The notes below the pieces were generated by a model. It saw nothing but the letters and a program-made list of their open reading frames with translations. It was not told the origin of the DNA and made no database searches. From Poindextera sp965277425 (GTDB lineage Bacteria > Pseudomonadota > Alphaproteobacteria > Caulobacterales > Caulobacteraceae): 64,000 nucleotides of DNA. The DNA is taken from contig CBDICR010000007.1 in NCBI GenBank assembly GCA_965277425.1, positions 558,001-622,000 of the forward strand. The letters are read 5' to 3'. Positions 27,114-35,088 of the stretch are shown piece by piece. How positions within the stretch are numbered: position 1 is the first letter of the stretch; each line of letters opens with the position of its first letter. The position numbers and the translations under genes were made by a program.

Positions 27114-27158
27114 AGGATAATACCAGGCCTGAATAGGATACAAAACCCCTGATAGGAT
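27114..27158. promoter_or_regulatory. Three AGGAT direct repeats spaced about two helical turns
   Basis: AGGAT occurs at 27114-27118, 27135-27139 and 27154-27158, the last two extended to ATAGGAT. Spacings of 21 and 19 bp place the copies on one face of the DNA. The block lies between the divergent regulator and oxidoreductase starts, so it is a candidate operator. Confidence 0.45.
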
Positions 27159-27186
27159 GTCGCTATCCGCTTCCCAAGAGGTCTCC

Positions 27187-28284
27187 ATGAAAGCCGCTGT
27201 CCTGAACGCCTTCGGCGAACCGCTCGCCATCCAGACCTTGCCTGATCCGGTGCTGGGCACTGGCGAAATCATCGTCGATGTCGTCGCCGCCGGCGTCACC
27301 AGCTATGCCGCCGACGTCTTCAACGGCTCGCGCAACTATGCGCTGGAGCTTCCGGTCGCGCCGGGGGCCGGCGGCATCGGCCGGGTGCGCGCGACGGGAC
27401 CCGACGCAACCAGGCTCCAGGTTGGCGACTGGGTCTATTGCGAGCCGACGATCCGTTCGCGCGACGACGCGCTCAATCCCGACACGATCCTGCAGGGCTG
27501 GACCTACCGGACCGAAGCGGCCTTGCCGCTGCATCGCTTCTATCACCACGGCTCGTTCGCCGAGCAGCTGCTGGTCCCGACCGAGAATGTGACGCCGATC
27601 GGCGACATCGACGCGGCGGACGCCGGCCGGTGGACCGCGCTGGGCCGGTTGCTGGTGCCGTTCGGCGGACTGCTGGCCGGTGACTTGCGGGCCGGCGAGA
27701 CCCTTGTGGTGAACGGCGCCACCGGCGGCTTCGGCGGCGCCGGCGTCGCGGTGGCTCTGGCCATGGGCGCGGGCGCGGTCGTGGCCGCCGGCCGCAACGA
27801 GCGCGCTCTGGAGGTGCTCGTCCGGCGCTTCGGGCCACGCGTGCGGGCGGCGCGGATGACCGGCGTCGAGGCGGACGACCGGCGCATAATCGGGCAAGCC
27901 GCCGGCGCGCCGATCGACATGGTGCTCGATTTCCTGCCGCGCGAGGCCTCCGCGCCGCAGGTGCTCGCGGCTGCGCTCGCGGTCCGTCACGGCGGGCGCA
28001 TCGTGCTGATGGGCGGCCTGCGCGGCGCGTCGGGAGACCTTGCGCTGAACTACAACTGGCTGATGCACAATGACATCACCGTGCGCGGCAAGTGGATGTA
28101 TGAGCGCCAGGCGATTGCGCGCATGGTGCGGATGGTCCGCGCCGGGCTGATCGACCTCGCCCAGTTCGACCTGACCGAGTTCGGACTGGACGACGCCAAC
28201 GCGGCCGTGGCCTATGCCGCCGCCAACGCCGGTCCAGGCCAGCTCACCGTGCTCCGACCTGATCGGCGCGGCGCGGGCGGCTAG
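27187..28284 (+). CDS. Zinc-independent medium-chain alcohol dehydrogenase/quinone oxidoreductase family protein
   Basis: The 365-residue protein starts MKAAVLNAFGEPLAIQTLPDP, standard for the MDR superfamily. The GroES-like half carries APGAGGIGRV and LQVGDWVYCEPT. The Rossmann half has VVNGATGGFGGAGVAVALAMGAGAVVAAGRNE, a GxGGxG-type NAD(P) site. The catalytic zinc ligands Cys-His-Cys and the structural four-Cys loop are not seen, so quinone-oxidoreductase-like chemistry is more likely than alcohol dehydrogenation. The start chosen follows AAGAGGTCTCC. It faces the frameshifted MmyB-like regulator, a common arrangement in which the regulator controls the enzyme. Confidence 0.82.
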   Translation: MKAAVLNAFGEPLAIQTLPDPVLGTGEIIVDVVAAGVTSYAADVFNGSRNYALELPVAPGAGGIGRVRATGPDATRLQVGDWVYCEPTIRSRDDALNPDTILQGWTYRTEAALPLHRFYHHGSFAEQLLVPTENVTPIGDIDAADAGRWTALGRLLVPFGGLLAGDLRAGETLVVNGATGGFGGAGVAVALAMGAGAVVAAGRNERALEVLVRRFGPRVRAARMTGVEADDRRIIGQAAGAPIDMVLDFLPREASAPQVLAAALAVRHGGRIVLMGGLRGASGDLALNYNWLMHNDITVRGKWMYERQAIARMVRMVRAGLIDLAQFDLTEFGLDDANAAVAYAAANAGPGQLTVLRPDRRGAGG

Positions 28285-28332
28285 GGTTGGCGCAAGCCGA
28301 CATCCGCGCCATCGATGGGATTTGATCCCGCT

Positions 28333-28854
28333 CTAACGCCCCGCGCCCTTCGCCTCCGCCAGCAGCCGGCGACAGCGCAGCCATATTTCAAGGCGCTGCA
28401 CCACCATGGCGCCGATGCCGAACAGGGTCAGGGCGTCGGCGATCACCCCGGCGGTGCTCTCCAGCGAACCGGGATGATCGGCGTCTGCGCCCGGCAGCGC
28501 CAGCCGGATGGCGTAGCGGGCGGCGAATAGCACGGCGATCAGGACGACTCCCACCGGCGAGGTCTTGCTGGTCAGGTCATGGGTGGCCGGGTCGATGGTG
28601 ACGTGGGTGAGCCGGCCGCGATACCAGCCGGCCACCGCGCCGGCCGCGAGCGCCGCGGCCAGCTCGGCGACGACCAGCGGGCTTGGAATCTGTCCTGAAG
28701 CGAACATCGAGCCGCCGGCGAGGAGCAGAAGCACCGGGAAGACCCACATCCGCTCGATCTTGATTTTCCGCGCGCGCATGCCGCGGCGAATGATCAGCAG
28801 CAGGATCAGAAGCGGGATCAGATAGGGAAGAAGCGGTCCGTACTGGCTGGGCAC
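28333..28854 (-). CDS. CcdC/DUF1453-like integral membrane protein
   Basis: This 173-residue protein has four hydrophobic segments and the family-like order YLIPLLILLLIIRRGMRARKIKIERMWVFPVLLLL, then VVAELAAALAAGAVAGWYRGRLTHVTIDPATHDLTSKTSPVGVVLIAVLFAARYAIR. These match the CcdC protein domain, whose function is unclear. The GTG start follows the popA stop with no gap (TAG GTG), so the two are surely co-transcribed and probably translationally coupled. A role linked to PopA is an inference from adjacency. Confidence 0.72.
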   Translation of the reverse strand: MPSQYGPLLPYLIPLLILLLIIRRGMRARKIKIERMWVFPVLLLLAGGSMFASGQIPSPLVVAELAAALAAGAVAGWYRGRLTHVTIDPATHDLTSKTSPVGVVLIAVLFAARYAIRLALPGADADHPGSLESTAGVIADALTLFGIGAMVVQRLEIWLRCRRLLAEAKGAGR

Positions 28855-30180
28855 CTAGCCGGCCTTGAGCTGCAGGGCGGTTGCGGCGGCGCGTTCGAGC
28901 GCGTTGGCGGCGTTTTCGCCGGCCTCGACCTCGGCCACCCCGACGTCGAACTCGACCACGAACGGCGGGCGGCTCTCGCCGGCGTCGAAGGCGGTGCAGG
29001 CGATGACGGCGCAGATCCGCTCGCCCGCCGCGCGCGCCGCGGTCTGGTTGGTTGCGGGCAGGGCGAGCGCGAAGACCTCGGGTCCGAGCCGCGCGGCGGT
29101 GTCCTCGACCCGGATCAGCCGGCCGATCATCGAGCCGATCTGCGGCACGGCGCGGTCCAGCCAGCCGCCCTTGCGCGCGATGGCCAGCTCCGGGCGGTCG
29201 GCGACGCGCAGGACGCAGAGCGACAGCGGCCGGTGGCGAAGCCGGCTGGCCTGCACCAGCCTGGCCAGGTGGGCGGCGAACAGGTCGCGGGTGAAGAGGC
29301 CGGTGGGCGCGTCCATCAGGCCGGAGCTGCGCGCCTTTTCGAGCGCGTGGCGGATGGCGTTCTGGCGGCGGTAGGCGGCGGCCAGTTCGATGACCCGCTT
29401 GGCGGTGTCGAGCGCCGGCGTCTCCGGCGTCGCCAGGTCGGAAATGCCGCGATGATAGGCTTCGGCGATGCCGATCTGCGCCGGGCTCTGCAGATAGAGC
29501 AGGGCGGGCACGTGATAGAGGCGGGTGTTGCGCCGCATGCCGGTGGCGATGGACAGGGCCTCGGCCTGGTTGTCGCCGGCCCAGAGCGCCACCGCGTCGA
29601 AGGTGCGCTCGTGCAGATAGTCGAAGGCCGTATAGGCGGTGAAGGCGCCGACCACCTCGGCGCCGATGCGGGCCAGCGCGTTGGACAGGGCGAGGAATTC
29701 CGGCGCCGGCTCGCCAACGGCCAGCACCTTCAAGGGGCTCGCCGCCGTCTCGGGAAGATCGAGCCGCCGGCCGCGTTCGGCGAAGGTTTCCAGCCGCAGC
29801 TCGAACTCCTCCTCGGCGATAGCCATGCGCACCAGCGATTCGAGCCTGAGCGCGGCCTGGGCCGGGTGCAGCGGCGGCGCCAGGGTCAGATCCACATTGT
29901 CGGCCGACTGGCCCGGCTCCGGCTCGCCGATGGCGATCACCGGCAGGCGCCGCGGCGCATAGGCCGCCTTCAGCCGGCGGGCGAGGGTGGGGGCGTCCTG
30001 CGGGCCGGAGGTGGCGTCGACGATGGCCGCCTCGATCTCCATGTCGGCCAAGGCCGCCAAGGCCGCATAGGGCCCGCGCGCGGTGACCGTGCGCCAGCCG
30101 AGCCGATCCAGCCCCTCGGCCAGGGGCCCCGCCAGGGCGTCGTCTCGGGCGACGATCAGGACACGCGCTCGAACCGGCAA
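28855..30180 (-). CDS. popA: PopA-like cell-cycle c-di-GMP effector (REC-REC-degenerate GGDEF)
   Basis: In Caulobacter PopA binds c-di-GMP, moves to the pole and helps deliver CtrA to ClpXP with RcdA. Here residues 1-115 form a receiver (VLIVARDDALAG, acceptor Asp in IEAAIVDATSG). A second receiver (LKVLAVGEPAPEF) has Trp where the acceptor Asp should be (FDAVALWAGDN). The C-terminal GGDEF-like domain has GPEVF instead of GG(D/E)EF, so it cannot make c-di-GMP. It keeps the inhibitory-site RVED five residues upstream. Starting from the TTG at 30180, behind AGGGGAG, the acceptor is Asp55 and the I-site Arg is Arg357. As I recall, both numbers match published PopA. The frame is open to 30315. 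Confidence 0.85.
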   Translation of the reverse strand: MPVRARVLIVARDDALAGPLAEGLDRLGWRTVTARGPYAALAALADMEIEAAIVDATSGPQDAPTLARRLKAAYAPRRLPVIAIGEPEPGQSADNVDLTLAPPLHPAQAALRLESLVRMAIAEEEFELRLETFAERGRRLDLPETAASPLKVLAVGEPAPEFLALSNALARIGAEVVGAFTAYTAFDYLHERTFDAVALWAGDNQAEALSIATGMRRNTRLYHVPALLYLQSPAQIGIAEAYHRGISDLATPETPALDTAKRVIELAAAYRRQNAIRHALEKARSSGLMDAPTGLFTRDLFAAHLARLVQASRLRHRPLSLCVLRVADRPELAIARKGGWLDRAVPQIGSMIGRLIRVEDTAARLGPEVFALALPATNQTAARAAGERICAVIACTAFDAGESRPPFVVEFDVGVAEVEAGENAANALERAAATALQLKAG

Positions 30181-30332
30181 TATCTCCCCTCTCGACTTGA
30201 CGCTGCGGCGCCGTTTCCGGTGCGCCGAAGTTGGACTAGCTTGCTCGCAAGACTCGGCCTTCGGCAACCATAGCAGAGGCGCTGGGTCGCGGTAGCGGTT
30301 CAAAAGCCCGCGCAAGCTCTGGATAAAATCAA

Positions 30333-31460
30333 ATGGCCAAGGGCCCTCTTTCCGGACTGAAGATCGTCGAATTCGCCGGCATCGGACCGGGACCCTTCTG
30401 CGGCATGCTGCTGTCGGACCTGGGCGCGGACGTGGTGCGGATCGACCGCAAGGGCGGCGGGCGCGGCTCGAAGTTCGATGTCACCGCCCGGGGGCGGCGT
30501 TCCGTCGCGCTCGACTTGAAGACCCCGCAGGCGGTCGAGGCCTGCCTGACCCTGATGCAGCGCGCCGACGCGGCGTTCGAGGGCTTCCGGCCGGGCGTGA
30601 TGGAGCGGCTGGGCCTGGGTCCCGACGTCGCGCTGAAGCGCAATCCGAAGCTGGTCTACGGCCGCATGACCGGCTGGGGCCAGTTCGGGCCGCTGGCGCA
30701 GGCCGCCGGCCACGACATCAACTATATCGCGCTGACCGGGGCGCTGGCGGCCATCGGGCCGGGGGACAAGCCGATCCCACCGCTCAATCTCGTGGGCGAT
30801 TTCGGCGGCGGCGCCCTCTATCTGGCCTTCGGGCTGCTGGCCGGCGTCATCCATGCCCGCGCCACCGGCCAGGGCCAGGTGATCGACTGCGCCATGACCG
30901 ACGGCTCGGCCTCGCTGATGTCGATGTTCTACGGCATGTCGGCCTCGGGCCTGTGGCGCGAGGGCCGCGGCGCCAACCTGCTCGACGGCGGCGCGCCGTT
31001 CTACGATGTTTATCAGTGCAAGGACGATCAGTGGATTTCGCTTGGATCGATCGAGCCGCAATTCTATGCGCTGTTGCTCGAAAAGGCGGGGCTGGACGAT
31101 CCGCAGTTCAAGCAGCAGATGAACCGCGACGACTGGCCGGAGCTCAAGGCCAAGCTCGCGGCCGTCATCAAGACCAAGACCCGCGAGGCGTGGACCCGGC
31201 TGATGGAGGGCAGCGACGTCTGTTTCGCACCGGTCATGGGGCTGAAGGAGGCGGCGAGCCATCCGCACAACGCCGCGCGGGAAACCTTCGTCACCCTGGA
31301 CGGGGTGGTCCAGCCGGCGCCGGCGCCGCGATTTTCAGCCACGCCCGGCGCCATCCAGGCGCCGCCGCCGGCGATCGGGGCCGACAACCAGGCCGCTCTG
31401 GCCGACTGGGGCTTTGAACCATCGGCTATCGAAGCCCTGCAGGCCGCGGGCGCACTCTAG
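30333..31460 (+). CDS. CaiB/BaiF family protein, alpha-methylacyl-CoA racemase-like
   Basis: The 375-residue protein begins MAKGPLSGLKIVEFAGIGPGPFCGMLLSDLGADVVRIDR, the family III CoA-transferase start. The racemase pair is visible: His and Asp in AAGHDINYIALTG and Asp in LNLVGDFGGGALYLAFGLLAG. QGQVIDCAMTDGSASLM follows. Alpha-methylacyl-CoA racemase interconverts 2R/2S methyl-branched acyl-CoAs before beta-oxidation. This agrees with the acyl-CoA dehydrogenase and hydratase genes elsewhere in the window, though none is adjacent. It is divergent from popA and ends in a clear terminator. Confidence 0.88.
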   Translation: MAKGPLSGLKIVEFAGIGPGPFCGMLLSDLGADVVRIDRKGGGRGSKFDVTARGRRSVALDLKTPQAVEACLTLMQRADAAFEGFRPGVMERLGLGPDVALKRNPKLVYGRMTGWGQFGPLAQAAGHDINYIALTGALAAIGPGDKPIPPLNLVGDFGGGALYLAFGLLAGVIHARATGQGQVIDCAMTDGSASLMSMFYGMSASGLWREGRGANLLDGGAPFYDVYQCKDDQWISLGSIEPQFYALLLEKAGLDDPQFKQQMNRDDWPELKAKLAAVIKTKTREAWTRLMEGSDVCFAPVMGLKEAASHPHNAARETFVTLDGVVQPAPAPRFSATPGAIQAPPPAIGADNQAALADWGFEPSAIEALQAAGAL

Positions 31461-31584
31461 CCGATCATTTCCGAGCGTTCAGCCGCGGTTCAGGATTTTC
31501 CGCCATTGTGGGCGCCTGATCAGCCGTCGGCTCTCCCCGTCCCTCCAGACGGCGGCTGGTTCAGGGACCGACAGGTCCCAAGTG

Positions 31585-31625
31585 CGGCGCGTCGCCTTTG
31601 ATTGGCGATGCGCCGTTCTTTATTT
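31585..31625 (+). terminator. Intrinsic terminator after the racemase-like gene
   Basis: CGGCGCGTCGCC and GGCGATGCGCCG pair over 12 bases with one mismatch around a TTTGATT loop. TTCTTTATTT follows. It lies 125 nt past the stop codon. A smaller GGGACC-GACA-GGTCCC hairpin precedes it at 31564-31579. Confidence 0.7.
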
Positions 31626-31664
31626 GAGCGTCGACAATGACGCCGCTCCGGCTATGTGCAGGCT

Positions 31665-32582
31665 ATGGATCAGCCCTCCGCCCAGGCGCTCGACGACAAT
31701 CCGATCCAGTTGGTCCTGGGGGCGGCCAAGCTGCTGGGCCGCGCGCTGCGGCGGCTCTGGGGCCGCGACGTCATGCTCTATACCGGCGGCGTCTCCTTCT
31801 TCGCCCTGCTCGCCGTCTTTCCGGCGCTCGCCATCCTGATTGGCATCTACAGCGCCCTGCTTACGCCGCAGCAGGCGATGAGCCAGGCCGACGCCTTCGC
31901 CCAGCTCATGCCCCCCGGCGCCTTCGCCCTGGTCCAGAACGAGCTGATCCGCTTGGCCCAGGCGCCGATCCGGCTGGTCTCGACCCAGAGCGTCATCGCC
32001 CTGGTCATCGGGCTCTACGCCGCGCACCGCGGCTTCAAGGCCCTGATCGCCGGCCTGTCCTTCATCCACGACGAAGAGGCGCAGCGGGGTTTTTTTAGCT
32101 TCAACCTGCTTGCGCTGGTCGCCCTGATCGCCGCCTTCGCCCTGCTCAGCCTCACCTCCGGCCTCTTCCTGGCCTTCCGGCTTGTGCGCGCCGACCTGCA
32201 TGTGCCGCTGCATCTGGGCCTGGTCTACAGCGAGTGGACCTGGGCCTCGCTCGGCCTGACCGTCGGCCTGACCCTGATCTATCGCTTCGCCATGTCCAGC
32301 CAGCCCACCCCCTGGCGTCCGTCGCTGGTCGGCGGGGTCGCCGCCGCGGGCATGTCGCTGGCGGCGTCCTGGGCCAGCGCCGTCTACGTCAAGCAGTTCG
32401 CCCATATCGCGGCCATGTACGGCTCGGTCGCCGCGGTCGTGGTGATGCTGGTCTGGCTGTCCTGGAACGTCAACGCGGTCTTTTTCGGCGCCGCCCTGGC
32501 CACCGAGCTGGAGCTGGCGATCAAGCCCGCGCCGGCTCGTCGTCCGGCGAAGGCAGGGGGCTTTTCCGCACCAGAAAGCTGA
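31665..32582 (+). CDS. YihY/UPF0761-family membrane protein
   Basis: The 305-residue protein begins MDQPSAQALDDNPIQLVLG and has six hydrophobic segments. Family markers include DVMLYTGGVSFFALLAVFPALAILIGIYSALL, QSVIALVIGLYAAHRGFKALIAGLSFIHDEE and PTPWRPSLVGGVAAAGMSLAASWASAVYVKQFAHIAAMYGSVAAVVVMLVWLSWNVNAVFFGAALATELE. The family was once annotated as ribonuclease BN or BrkB, and the real function is unknown. The last 62 nt overlap the 3' end of the convergent TusA-like gene. Confidence 0.88.
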   Translation: MDQPSAQALDDNPIQLVLGAAKLLGRALRRLWGRDVMLYTGGVSFFALLAVFPALAILIGIYSALLTPQQAMSQADAFAQLMPPGAFALVQNELIRLAQAPIRLVSTQSVIALVIGLYAAHRGFKALIAGLSFIHDEEAQRGFFSFNLLALVALIAAFALLSLTSGLFLAFRLVRADLHVPLHLGLVYSEWTWASLGLTVGLTLIYRFAMSSQPTPWRPSLVGGVAAAGMSLAASWASAVYVKQFAHIAAMYGSVAAVVVMLVWLSWNVNAVFFGAALATELELAIKPAPARRPAKAGGFSAPES

Positions 32583-32784
32583 CTCCGCTCGCGGTGTCTT
32601 GGGTTTCGATCAGGCTGTGACCGGCCTCGCGCACGAAATGCGGCACGTCGATCCTGGCCAGCGGATCGTCCGCCAGCAGGCGCACCGTCGCCCCGGCCTC
32701 GGCCCGCTCCAGCGCCCGGAGCAGGCGCAGCGTCGGCGTCGGGCAGCGATGGCCGCGCGCATCGACCGTGATCGCCGCGCTCAA
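32521..32784 (-). CDS. TusA/SirA-like sulfur-carrier family protein
   Basis: The protein contains the TusA hallmark AAITVDARGHRCPTPTLRLLRAL, with the single Cys of the CPxP motif near the N-terminus. DDPLARIDVPHFVREAGHSLIE follows, as in the family. TusA proteins relay sulfur as a persulfide, for instance in tRNA thiolation, though many paralogues have other roles. The TTG at 32784 behind GGAG is preferred, since longer frames (to 32871) would run into the divergent ku start. About 27 residues at the C-terminus overlap the end of YihY. Confidence 0.78.
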   Translation of the reverse strand: MSAAITVDARGHRCPTPTLRLLRALERAEAGATVRLLADDPLARIDVPHFVREAGHSLIETQDTASGVSFLVRKSPLPSPDDEPARA

Positions 32785-32854
32785 ACCCGGCTCCGCTGAA
32801 CGATCGCGCCGTCCCGCGCGTTCTGGTCTCGAATCTTTTGGAGGGCGATCGCCC

Positions 32855-33688
32855 ATGGCTTCGCGTCCCACTTGGCAGGGTCACTTGCGTCTGTCGCTGG
32901 TGACCTGTCCCGTCGCCCTCTACACCGCCACCGCCCGCGGCGGCGAGGTGCATTTCAACATGCTGCACAAGGACACCCACAACCGCATCCGCATGATCCC
33001 CACCGATCCGGAGACCGGGCCGGTGGACCGCGACGACATCGTCAAGGGCTACGAGATCGAGAAGGACCGCTATGTGGTGGTCACCGAGGACGAGATCGAG
33101 GGCGTGCGGCTGGAAAGCACCCGCACCATCGACATCGACCGCTTTGTCGACGAGACGGCGATCGACCGCCTCTACTGGAACGATCCCTATTTCCTGGTCC
33201 CCGACGGCAAGATGGCGGTCGAGGCCTACACGGTCATCCGCGAGGCCATGCGCAAGTCCGGACGCATCGCGCTTGGCCGGGTGGTGATGCACACCCGCGA
33301 ACGGCTGCTGGCCATCGAACCCCGCGACAACGGCCTCATCGCCTGGTCACTGCGCACCCATGACGAGGTGCGCGATCCCAAGGAAGCCTTCGAGGACATC
33401 CCCAACCAGAAGGCCGATCCCAAGATGGTCGAGATCGCCGCCAAGATCATCGAACAGCAGGAAGGCCCCTTCGAGCCCGCGGACTTCAACGACCGCTACG
33501 AGGATGCGCTGCGCGCCCTGATCAAGCAGAAGGAAAAGGGCGCCGGCCGCAAGGTCACCGTCGAAGAGCCGCAAGGCGGCGAGGTGATCGACCTGATGGC
33601 GGCGCTGCGCAAGAGCCTAGGCGCCAAGGGCAAGGCCGCGCCGGCGAAGAAGGCGGCGCATCCGCGCGCCAAGGCGAAAAGAGCCTAG
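32855..33688 (+). CDS. ku: Ku protein (non-homologous end joining)
   Basis: Bacterial Ku is a homodimeric ring that binds double-strand DNA ends and recruits LigD. The start MASRPTWQGHLRLSLVTCPVALYTA follows GGAGGGCGATCGCCC. The core contains FNMLHKDTHNRIRMIPTDPETG, DDIVKGYEIEKDRYVVVTEDEI, RTIDIDRFVDETAIDRLYW and LGRVVMHTRERLLAIEPRD. The basic C-terminal tail (GAKGKAAPAKKAAHPRAKAKRA) is the usual extension that aids DNA threading and LigD contact. Length is 277 residues. The matching ligD gene lies about 6 kb downstream. Confidence 0.95.
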   Translation: MASRPTWQGHLRLSLVTCPVALYTATARGGEVHFNMLHKDTHNRIRMIPTDPETGPVDRDDIVKGYEIEKDRYVVVTEDEIEGVRLESTRTIDIDRFVDETAIDRLYWNDPYFLVPDGKMAVEAYTVIREAMRKSGRIALGRVVMHTRERLLAIEPRDNGLIAWSLRTHDEVRDPKEAFEDIPNQKADPKMVEIAAKIIEQQEGPFEPADFNDRYEDALRALIKQKEKGAGRKVTVEEPQGGEVIDLMAALRKSLGAKGKAAPAKKAAHPRAKAKRA

Positions 33689-33834
33689 GCAAGGTTATAG
33701 TCCGCTCATCCCCGCGCTGTTGCATCACCCCGGAGCGACCTCGGGAGCCTCCGCTCCTGTTAAACATGCTCGAGCGCGAGCTGTCGCACAATGGGTCCGT
33801 TGTTGGGCTGGGCGACACCTTATAGATTGGGCCC

Positions 33835-34272
33835 ATGGCGCTCAAACGGATGGACAATGTCGGAATCGTCGTCGACGACCTCGAAGGGACGATTGATTTC
33901 TTTCGCGAGCTCGGCCTCGACGTTGAAGGGCGGGCCACCGTCGACGGAGAATGGGCTGGACGTGTCACGGGGCTGGGCGATCAGCGTGTCGAGATCGCCA
34001 TGATGCGCACGCCGGATGGCCACGGCCGGGTCGAGCTCTCCCGCTTCCTCACGCCGCCTGCCGTCGCGGATCACCGCAACGCCCCGGTGAACGCTTTAGG
34101 CTACCTCCGCGTGATGTTCGCCGTGGACGACATCGACGAGACGCTTGAAAGGCTCCGCAAGCGCGGCGCGCAGCTCGTAGGCGAAGTCGTCCAGTATAAG
34201 GACGCGTATCGGCTCTGCTACATCCGCGGGCCTGAAGGGCTTCTCATCGGACTCGCCCAAGAACTCAGCTGA
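33835..34272 (+). CDS. VOC (glyoxalase/bleomycin resistance) superfamily protein
   Basis: This 145-residue protein shows the paired beta-alpha-beta-beta-beta modules: MDNVGIVVDDLEGTIDFFRELGLDVEG in the first half and LRVMFAVDDIDETLERLRKRGAQLVGEVVQYKD with YIRGPEGLLIGLAQEL in the second. Metal ligands are not fully clear, although the terminal Glu-like position lies in GPEGLLIGLAQE. Members include glyoxalases, dioxygenases and antibiotic-binding proteins, so the role is undefined. It is the first of the accessory genes between ku and ligD. Confidence 0.85.
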   Translation: MALKRMDNVGIVVDDLEGTIDFFRELGLDVEGRATVDGEWAGRVTGLGDQRVEIAMMRTPDGHGRVELSRFLTPPAVADHRNAPVNALGYLRVMFAVDDIDETLERLRKRGAQLVGEVVQYKDAYRLCYIRGPEGLLIGLAQELS

Positions 34273-34511
34273 GCGCAATACGAAGACAATGACGAAGAGC
34301 GATCAATGTCCGTGAGCGTCTCACAAAGGGGCGTTTTCGCGACAGCTACCCGCTAGGCTGAGAGCGCTCAACACCTATCGACGGGGCCTCTGCCGCTTTA
34401 TCTCCGCATCCCGGCTGCTGTCGGCCCCTCAGACCAAACATGGGCTGCAGCGGCATTGAAGCGCGTCCTGTCGCCCTTGCCCCGAAATGCCGGCCGTGCA
34501 GGTTTGGCCGG

Positions 34512-35017
34512 ATGACCCTGAAGGCCGTCTATTCGACGATCTCGGCGGCATCAATCGCTGAGGTGGTGGTCCGGAATTTCAAGATCGGGCCCACGGCGCG
34601 CTGCCGGCTCTTCGCGCGCGGCGTCAATGACATCTATGAGCTGGGCGAGCGTTTGGGTGCGAGACTGGCTGAGCGGGCGGCCTCGTTGTCTGTTGGCCAA
34701 TGCCATGGAGACAACCACGGCGGCAACACACTGATCGCCGACGGCGCTGGCGGCGAGCCGATCCCGGGCTGGTTCGACTTCGACGACGCGGGCCCGGGCT
34801 TTCTCGCTCACGACCTCGCCACATTCCCTGGGCCGAGCTGAACCACGCCCGTAGCGACAGCTTGAGCGAGGCCAGGCGACCGATCTGGCCGGCGTTCATC
34901 GCCGGCTATCGCAGCGTGCGCCCAATTCCAGCCGCGGACTTCGATGCGATCGGACTTTTCGTGGCCATCCGTCACGTGTGGCTCATGGGCCTATACGCCG
35001 GAGGCATCCCCCAGTGA
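34512..35017 (+). pseudogene. Decayed copy of the aminoglycoside-phosphotransferase-like gene
   Basis: It matches the intact gene at 36614-37651 with roughly 95 percent identity. The section between DIYEL and GERLGARL is gone: a 441-bp (147-codon) in-frame deletion relative to 36746-37186. A second lesion, loss of CT in CACATTCC(CT)GGGCC near 34830, shifts the frame so that the first reading ends at 34841. The remaining C-terminal part (AELNHARSDSLSEARRPIWPAF to YAGGIPQ) continues in another frame and ends at a TGA where homology to the intact gene stops. Catalytic CHGDNHGGNTL survives, but the N-lobe is missing, so no activity is expected. Confidence 0.9.
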
Positions 35018-35088
35018 GCGCCCCAACAAAAGCGCGACGGTCCTTGGCAGCCCTTGCCAAGCCATAATGCTTGCCCTAAGAACTGCTC

